NCBI RefSeq assembly: GCF_051020955.1 | Contig: NC_135029.1 | Location: 6,466,001-6,530,000 of the forward strand | DNA from: Megalopta genalis | Lineage: Eukaryota > Arthropoda > Insecta > Hymenoptera > Halictidae | Direction: 5' to 3' | DNA: 64,000 nt | Part shown: positions 56,105-64,000 of the stretch, piece after piece | Layout of the letters: every line of letters begins with the position of its first letter | Position numbering within the stretch: position 1 is the first letter of the stretch | The notes under the pieces: model-generated | Databases searched by the model: none | What the model was told of the DNA's origin: nothing | The model's input: the letters and a program-made list of their open reading frames with translations, nothing else | Program-made: the position numbers and the translations under genes

Positions 56105-57590
56105 GATAACCATTAGGGATAGTAATGTATTCCATAATTGCAAAAATTATTCGTTGCATTATTTAAGCATTACCATTTAGTCCTTTATATTAACCAAATG
56201 CTTTGATGAATAAACAACGAGGCAGTAATATTAGGTCGGTGTATAATTCATTTTTATAGATAACTGAATTGATTTACTGGCTTTTTTGAATCACAGATTT
56301 TACAAATATATAATAAGTATTTAAAGCATATATTTTACGATATGAACCTGAAGTACTTATAATTGAAATAAATACTTCCTTTATTCAATAGGATTATTTT
56401 TTTTCATAAATATTGCTCTTAAGAAATAGAATGTCATATAATTAATAGAAACTTCGGCACATAAAATACCATTTAAAATAATTATTTACAATACATTTCA
56501 AATACATTTGACATAGTATTTCAATTAATAAACTGTGACATGTACTTATTTCTATGATGTCAAATAAATCTTAAAATATTTTATATGAACAAGAGTATTT
56601 TATTAACTATTTCTAGCTATTATTAAATAATAGCAATTACAAACAATTTATTTATTTTTTATTTCAAATACGACAGAGGAAATAATCCTCCAAATAATAT
56701 GCAACAGAAGGCTTTATTGCAAGGAATCTGCATTCTGTATTATTCTTTAGAAAAATGTTTCTTATTGTCGTTTAATTTTAATTTTCGTTTAGTCATCATC
56801 CTCGAAATGTCATCGAGGATGTCACATTATAAACCAGATACGGAGCTGATAATTATCTCGCCATATTATGTCCAAGAACAATTTCACAATTATCTCAAAT
56901 ACTTATTTTAAATAAATGTAAAATAAAAAAAAATGTTATTCAAAATAATAACTATTTCCAATCAATACCTTTTCAAATATTTTTATCCAATCTAAACATG
57001 ATTTGTCTACGCGATGCTACACGTTGGTATAAAAGTCGACGAAACGTATAAGATAAAAGTAACGATATAAAAAAGCAGAGTCATAACTGTAAACGAAACT
57101 GCCGCACAAATCGTTTTGCTTGGGAAAACATTACGAAGACAAGATTGCAGTGCACACGCCCACAATGTACTGGGCGAGCGACGTAAAAGAGAAGAATCCA
57201 CCGGCGTGCAGGCACATTGTAAAACAAACGATGCGATTAAAAGTGTCCCCACCGATCCTGCAGAACATAACCGTTTGATGCATTGGACGTCGTGACCGGT
57301 GCATGAAGCGAATAAGCGCATAAATTTTAATAGAGAAAACGTCGAACCGCGGCATACTAATCTCTGCAGTCTGCATTTCCCACGAATGTATCGTATAACG
57401 TTCGATTTTTTTTTTTTTAAACACGAATTCGTAATCCGCTCCTCGAATAAATTACTTCCGGCCATAAATACGGAAATGTTGCCCGGTGCAATAAAATTCC
57501 GCGTATTGTTACAACGTTTTTTCATATAATACCGCAAACGCGATTTGTTACTAGGAATTTCAAGAGAAAAATATTGCACGAGTTAACTTT
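56105..57590. other. AT-rich stretch, then mixed composition; no gene
   Basis: The part at 56290-56960 is rich in variants of AAATACTTATTT/AAATACATTT. The 190-codon minus ORF at 57007-57579 is one of the longest in the window but has no recognisable domain. It overlaps another minus ORF and includes a poly-T-derived lysine run, so I do not call it. Confidence 0.3.
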
Positions 57591-57612
57591 AACAATCCCG
57601 AACGGGATTGTT
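57591..57612. other. Perfect 10-bp hairpin
   Basis: AACAATCCCG (57591-57600) pairs with CGGGATTGTT (57603-57612) around AA. The sequence TTTAAC just before it may make this another TTAA-type element end. It is not a bacterial-style terminator in this context. Confidence 0.5.
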
Positions 57613-58924
57613 CATTGTTCAAATACTTTGTGTTCGTTTGCCTTCCATTGCGACGTTACCGGAATTAATTTTAATATGTTTAAATAATATGTTCGACGAT
57701 GCTACCTTGGTGTGAAATTACGTCGTCGATGTCTACAGTTTTTTTGTATTTCACACATTTTCTATTCCGAATATTGTAAAGAATTCAATTTCCAGGTAAA
57801 AACGAAATTACATTTCGTTATCACGGCATGGCACTTGCATTTGCGCCGAAAGGTGCAGCACGCTAGCACTAGAAGAACAAAAGGTAACAAATCATCCAAA
57901 CAATTTGATTCCATTCCAGGATTTCGCCGCCATTACCAACTATTTGGAGAACGCAGGTTGATGCAAATGCGTGAGACATAGGGTGCGCATACATTTTAAG
58001 GCGGACAGAGGCCGACAACGAATTCAGCTCGGATCTATTGAATTCCGCAACGATGTCGATGATATTTCTGTAAACGCGCGATACACGCGGTCACAAGCAA
58101 GAATTGTACAGCGTGTTCGAACATACGTACTTTACAGCCGTCCGCCATTGTAATAGCAGAGACAGAGTCGGTTGCACTATTAAACTGGCCGTGTGCACGC
58201 GCACAATCTACGTAATAACCTCTCTTTAGGCGATCGATAACTCAGAAGAGCGGTCGTTAGGCGTTGTTCCGTTAACGTTGATCGGATGCGCTGCCAGTTA
58301 AAGGATTCTCAATACTCGCGGTCCAATTTCCAACCCCCAGAAATCCTTTGTGGACCGTGTCCCAGAAAGGGGTTCCGACTCGAATTCGAACGTCACAGGG
58401 ATCTCAGCGACTGACCCTGTTTCGAGTCGGATCGTTTTCATTAGGAATTAATCTGCGCCAATGGATATTCACAATACTGGAAACGATCCCTGTGTGGGGA
58501 CGTACACAGAAGAGTGTGATCGGCAGGGGCACGTCAAAGAAAAGTCACTTTGAGAACGGCATCCTCATGGGCACGTTTGACACATACTATGCACTTTAGA
58601 TATCGTTTAGCAGCATCAAAATATAAAATCAATTTTCTGAATACAAAAAATACGATCGATTAATTTTCGAAGATGACGACTAGATGGCAGATCTTTCTGT
58701 ATTTATATGAAATTCACATGTATTTACAATTTTTAATATGTTTTCATCGTTAATTGCTTTTTACCATATTTTAGGAATGTTCTGGGGGTGTGGTAATTTG
58801 AATTTATTCTTCATTCTAGTTTTCATAAAATATCCATGAAAATTTTAATAAATGAACATCTGCGTGATGAGCTATGTCCAATGTCAGACATACAATGGCC
58901 CACGAATCGCTTGAATTTTGTTGA
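57613..58924. other. Gene-free, mixed-composition stretch
   Basis: The parts at 57850-58290 and 58330-58570 are CG-richer, with ORFs of 89 codons or fewer that carry no domain. Nothing called. Confidence 0.3.
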
Positions 58925-59225
58925 GATATTAGATTTGCTACAACTTAAATTTCTATTAAATCTAATAGAGATCTATTAAATTCTATTAAATATAAAATCT
59001 GTTATAATTAATGTTATTCTGAATTTAAAACCAATTTTATAATTGGTTTATAATTTCTACTTATAATCTATTGCAAATTGAACTTCTAGTAAAAATATAT
59101 TATAATATAAATTTTCTATTACATTTCTCTATTAATGTACAATAAAATTTATTACAATTTAAATTTCTATTAAAAATCTACTATAACTTAAATTTGTATA
59201 AAAAAACTATTATAATTAATTTTAA
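58925..59225 (+). repeat. Degenerate AT-rich tandem array (same motif as 50180-50470)
   Basis: Variants of AAATTTCTATTAAAAATCTA followed by TATAACTT recur about every 28-40 bases. The best pair is at about 59159-59217. It lies in the opposite orientation to 50180-50470. Confidence 0.55.
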
Positions 59226-60013
59226 AAATAAGTAAGAACCTCACGCTTGTTATCTGTTTATTAATATATTTATAAATAATACTAGATGCAGTGGTGTTTG
59301 TATTTGCAATAAAAAAAATAGCAAAATAAATAGGATAAATCGAACACAAAAATATGAAGAAATGATTTTGAACGCGATAGTGGTATCTTGCTATACTATT
59401 ATGTAGAACAATCGAGGTGGAGAGCAATTATATGTATAGCTCCGAGAAACGTTCACCAGCTCAACCTTGACACTGTAATTACTTAATTTGTCCTAGGATG
59501 GATTTGCAGTAACATGGAACAACAAGGAACATGCAGCAACAAAAAATACGTTCAGTGTCGTCATCGACTTCCTTCCAAGCGCCTCTGTTCCTTTCATGAC
59601 GAAGGACAGTTCTCCATTGTTTCTTTTTGTTCGTTTGACGTGCAATTATTTCCTGCATGAAACAACCTGTTCTTCTCCTTGAACTATAAAGTCGTTTCTG
59701 TACGGTAGTCATGTTGCCGTTTTATTTTAATAGTAAGGTTAACTAAATGGTAAAGATTAAAATTTTCTTCAAATAACAAACAAAAAGTTGGACACATTTA
59801 CAGTACTGTTTACTACATAATAATCAGTAATTTTTATATCGAAAATTACAATTTACCCGCTGGAGTTGGTGAAGCTAAGATAATATTGCATAATATTGCT
59901 ACTGATTATATCTATTATTGATAATGTTGCGTGCTTGAAATGCAAATCGTTAATGTAGATTTTAGTAGTTTGGCGGCGGTTCGTAAGGATGTGAGAAATG
60001 GTAAAGGAGTGGG
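59226..60013. other. Gene-free stretch
   Basis: ORFs of 79 codons or fewer, unremarkable. Nothing recognised. Confidence 0.35.
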
Positions 60014-60104
60014 GAGACGTTTCGTCCGGGGCCCGCTAGAGGACTCATCGGTAAGGCTATCCTAGCGGGGCCTTGCCTTAGACGTAAGGGTAGGACGAAG
60101 TCTC
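60014..60104. other. GC-rich nested inverted repeat (possible structured RNA or element core)
   Basis: Outer arms: GAGACGTTTCGTCC (60014-60027) pairs with GGACGAAGTCTC (60093-60104), with a 2-base bulge. Inner arms: GGCCCGCTAG (about 60030-60039) pairs with CTAGCGGGGCC (60062-60072), with a 1-base bulge. The surrounding 60000-60190 is unusually GC-rich for the window. No ORF or known RNA family is recognised. It could be the core of a mobile element, a structured transcript or a chance fold. Confidence 0.5.
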
Positions 60105-63100
60105 GGTATATATATAGGGATCGAGGCGGATCGGCTACTAGCGGGAAGAGGAGCCCTCTGCTGGCAGGTCTGGAGGTAGCCGCCACAGTAGTATTTCCTT
60201 AAAAAATGTATATTAATCGCTCTCTTACTCTCCCTACAATTAGTTTGCAATTTCCGATCAGGATCTCATTATTGTAAATATCGTATTCATATCTGCCATA
60301 ATTTACATGCAATCAAATATTTCCACTCACAATACATACAAGATCGAAGCGTAAAACAAATGTGAGAAAATAATTCAAACTGCCCTTTCCAGACCTGAAA
60401 TATTTGTTTCGCCCAACAAGCACTGGTATTGATTTTTCATTGCCCACCATATTCCAATTCCAAAAGTATGAAATCGACGGAGAACTCTCTTACAGACAAA
60501 AACTTCTCGCTTTCAACATATTTTTTCACCCAGTTTCACTGCTCATATTGAACGGACCTATGTATGTAACGTAAGTTTCATGTATAAAAACGTTTAACAA
60601 AGCGACATAAAAGCGTTGTAAAATGTCACACGGCTAATGCATGTCAGGTGTCTAACATGTGAAAAACTTCGATGCTTTTAAATACGTCGAATACAAAGCT
60701 GGTGAACGAGGATGTCAAGCTCATAATATGTATAATAAATCATCAGATGAAAGTGCGACAGACATAGAGTAGCCGTTCTTCTATTATACATACGCGCGTA
60801 TCTGTTGTTTCAGATTTTTTCTAAAGAAACTTTTACAATTTCTAACGATGTTTCATAGCTTTGTTTACAATGAATTTGCATACAAATTGATATCGCAAAC
60901 TGTGGACACTTTGTCGTGATACAACGATATATATATCTGATATATTTATATTTATTTATTAATGCTTTAAACCAAACAGTTTATTTAACGAATGCATATT
61001 ACTTGTTCCATATTCTTGTTCCATATTACTTAGTGTTAGTTTCTGTATTCTCATGGAATATTGTTTAAGAAAATTATAATTATAATTTATACAATTATAA
61101 CAGAAACGCAATCGTTTTAGTTAATAACTCCGTTATTAATGCATTTACGAAAAAGTGCTGAAGCATGAAAATAAATTGGTTCGAAGTGCACTACATGTGT
61201 AGGCGTTTAGATATTTTTTAAGTGCATAAGTGCATGTGCAATTAACAATTGCATCATTTCTTTAAATGGAAATGCATATTTTTTGATTGCGCAAATCGAT
61301 CCATCTGTTCATATTACGTAGAAAACTATTAGGCTATCATGGCAAAATAATTATTAATTCTCGAGATATTTTCAGAACATGTCTTCATTGAAGAAGATGC
61401 TCGAACGCTTCTCTATTACATCGCAAACGTTTCTGATAAGAGCCGGTAATGAGGAAGTTCGTATCATTATATAAGTTGGTAATATCCAGTGTTCGTTAAT
61501 GGCGCAGTATTCTGTCGTAAACATTGAAGTGTATACATCTAAACTCATTTGTTGGAAAATATTTAATAGTATACAATATGTTGCAGCGAGAATTTTCTAA
61601 CTGTCTATATTGCAACTGTATTCGGAGGATTGGATTCAATAAAACTTCTTAGAGGAACATTGAGATTTATAATGATTAGAGAGCCTAAGTAAATATCGCA
61701 AGATGGAATATTAAATAATATGTTATAGTCTGTAGTAAAAATAGGATGTTTTTCAGTAGTCGCTAAACTGGGTCGCATTTCCAATAAATTCAGATTTTCA
61801 ATAAACAGAAAGTATTTCGTTCATTAATTAGAAAATGTAATTGTCAGGTCTGTATTGTTTTTAAACATGATTTTGTTTGAAGTCAAGTCAGCATAACAAT
61901 AGCATTTGAATAGGTATTTTTTCAGCTAAAAAATTCACTCGAGCTCGGAAAGAAATAAGTTTGGCCTCGCTTAACAGAATGTTGATAGGTGTGTTTGTTC
62001 TGTATCGTAATGCCAATCTAACTACAAACAAACTGAATCCGATTTAGTTTTAACACAGGTTTTCAGTTTTAGGATTTCTCTGATTGAGTAATTTATACAT
62101 TTTTCCCCAGACATTTATGATACATGCATATACAGCGTGGACTTAGAAGTTTCAGAGCAGTATATTAGGGAAGCTTAACAGTGGTTCAAAGGATCAAGCC
62201 ACGGAAATTAAGGTTCCAAGAAAATTCTGACTGGCAGCCGAAGTTCTGTTTGCTACTTCCAAGGGAAACGTGCGGAAAGTGTAATGGTCGAAACGACTTC
62301 ACACCTCGAAAAACAAGGAATCAGAAATTTACCGGTTATCAGCGAAGTATCAAACAGTTCGTGCGTTATCGAGCTTCCAGTTGCGTTCAGTTCAGAAACA
62401 GTTAATTAGCTGCAGAAGTAATTAAGGTTTCAATTGCGCAGATATCTTATCAGTTACGTACTTAGCAACGTGAAGGCAATTAGGCCCGTGTTTGGCGTTA
62501 GAAATTTAGCCAAATGCAATTCCAGATATTATTGGCTTTATACGAATCGGTTCAATCTGTTCATTGCGCGCGTTAATTATTTAGAGGCTCGAAAATCGAA
62601 CAAAAGTATTAATAATAATGTATTAATAATAGGACAAGAGAATATTAGATTAGTAATAGAACAGAAAGATTGGATTAATAATAGAACAAAAATATTAGAT
62701 TAATAACAGAACTAAAATATTCATTTTAACGAATTTTATAAGAAAATCGAAAAATGTTCTTTCGCTAGGATTCGAATAATTTCTTTGAGAATGTTTCCCG
62801 ACTATCTCCATTAAATTTGGATCGTGCCCGATTGGCTAACTTTAATTATTTTACTTTGAGAAACAGTAAAAAACTAGATTCCTTTGCAACAGCTTTTCTA
62901 TCCGCGCAGAATACCGAAGCGTAATCGAAGGTAGACGAGGAAGTTAATGGCGCCCACCAGTTAGGATGGCTCGTAAAAGAATTTATCGTAGCTTCAAATG
63001 TACGTCACGTGCAGAGTCAAGTTCGATTTCCACACGGGAAAAAAGATTGGAAGAGCAGCGTGAACGGAAAACAAAAAATCACGAGAGCGAGAGGGAAAAC

Positions 63101-63261
63101 AATCCAATAGTAACGGAATAATTAACAGTGCTCCAAAAAAGCGAAGTCGCATGGTTGTGTCAAGTATTGCGTCAACTCGCGCAGAAAATAGCAATTTCTC
63201 TAAATACTTGATGTATTTGTGTTGCTACAGTGTTTCATTAAACGTACCGTTCACCATCGTT
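60105..63261. other. Mostly AT-rich gene-free stretch
   Basis: 60105-60190 remains GC-rich, and beyond it the sequence is AT-rich to about 62100. The part at 62110-62600 is more balanced, with ORFs of 89 codons or fewer and no domain. No repeat ends recognised. Confidence 0.35.
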
Positions 63262-63350
63262 CTAAGTAAAAACTGTCTACATCGATTGCGAAATACAGAC
63301 ATCAAATAGAAATGTGTTTATTCTTTAATAGTCTAATCATGACTTCAAAC
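63262..63350 (+). mobile_element. MITE-1 fragment
   Basis: AAGTAAAAACTGTCTACATC and GATTGCGAAATACAGACATC match the left subterminal block of the family. The left tip and the right end are lost. Confidence 0.45.
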
Positions 63351-64000
63351 AGTAACGTGTATGAAATTAATTTGGCTGTCTTTATATAAATTAGAAGACC
63401 ATATACAGAGCATATACACTGCCCGCAAACCATTCTGCTATTTTCCTATAAATGTTAAACTTCCTACTTTAATTCCACAAAATTAAAGTTTCGTGTACAT
63501 TCTTAGTCGTGTTAATTGCACATTCAATTTCAAGCATGAGAAACTTTCAATTATCCGAGTTCCCAAGCGAAATGATGCGGTACGTTGTCAAACATATGCA
63601 TTAAAACGGTAAATCGTGTTGAATAACTGTAAAAAACACAGCATATTTTACATTTTAGATTAACGAGAAGAAAGTTGCAGTTACGAAGCTGTTTATTGGA
63701 AATCAAAAACGGCTAAATAATCGGCTTGAATCTCAAACGACGTCAAGCAGTTCGAATACTTGTTGCGCTAAATTCCCATGATATTATGATTCGCACATCA
63801 TTGGGTAAACATACGCTTGAAATTCTATCTGGATTTCGTTAATTCACAAAGTTGAATCATTTAATTATAACGCGTTGCACGTACCATATTTATTAACCAC
63901 CCTAACACAACGATTTATCAGTCATGATAAATTTTAAATGATCGATGCTTCGGCGTGACACGAGATTCGTTGAAATTATTGTGACAGTCGATCATACCGG
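63351..64000. other. Gene-free end of window
   Basis: Nothing recognised. Confidence 0.35.

Noticed and set aside
57007..57579. 190-codon minus-strand ORF with hydrophobic C-terminal stretch
   Set aside because: No recognisable family, a lysine run derived from a poly-T tract, and another ORF in the same DNA. Most likely chance.
1..64000. CRISPR arrays, bacterial operons or phage
   Set aside because: No regularly spaced repeats with unique spacers, no dense coding, and composition and transposon types are those of an insect genome.

Overview
The window looks like a gene-poor stretch of an insect nuclear genome, most likely hymenopteran (ant or bee). This is an inference from four things: an AT-rich background broken by short GC/CpG-containing islands, a dense population of short non-autonomous DNA transposons with TA or TTAA target sites, decayed Tc1/mariner transposase pieces, and no long uninterrupted coding region. 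The longest ORFs (about 175-205 codons) have no recognisable domain, and at least one of them starts inside a repeat. I see no tRNA, rRNA or CRISPR, and no exon I would defend. The DNA could be intergenic or lie within a very long intron. No host protein-coding gene is called.

The recognisable content is repeats. (1) A TA-flanked MITE family of about 185-210 bp (here MITE-1), with ends like GACTGCGGATTTTTATGC, recurs from one end of the window to the other in about 17 whole or partial copies. (2) Several TTAA-delimited, piggyBac-like families (C, D, E) have ends starting CCC or CAC, and many carry a short hairpin just inside the TTAA. (3) Family B is an almost fully palindromic MITE with TA target sites (19563-19777 and 27492-27665). 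(4) A family with a CAGAGTTGGGCA-like terminus (H) has self-similar AT-rich interiors. (5) Two smaller dispersed repeats (I and J) are shared between distant loci.

Larger or autonomous-element remains include: a roughly 780 bp diverged fold-back inverted repeat at 9215-9995; a tRNA-related SINE-like piece at about 13790-13870; a Tc1-like DD34E transposase relic at 33972-34651 whose catalytic blocks now lie on opposite strands; a mariner-type helix-turn-helix fragment at 37930-38284; and a probable solo LTR at 45656-46136. Local tandem duplications occur at 6567-6620, 7831-8016, 22425-23180, 40893-41145 and 51187-51720.

GC-richer islands without coding support lie at about 10480-11300, 42330-43240, 46540-47000, 48460-48770, 49560-49960, 50880-51240, 54660-55170 and 58330-58570. 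They could be non-coding regulatory DNA or untranslated exons, but nothing in the sequence alone proves it. A compact GC-rich nested hairpin sits at 60014-60104. I found no convincing new multi-gene system. The most unusual structures are the long fold-back, the shared TTAA-plus-hairpin end architecture and the 60014-60104 hairpin.
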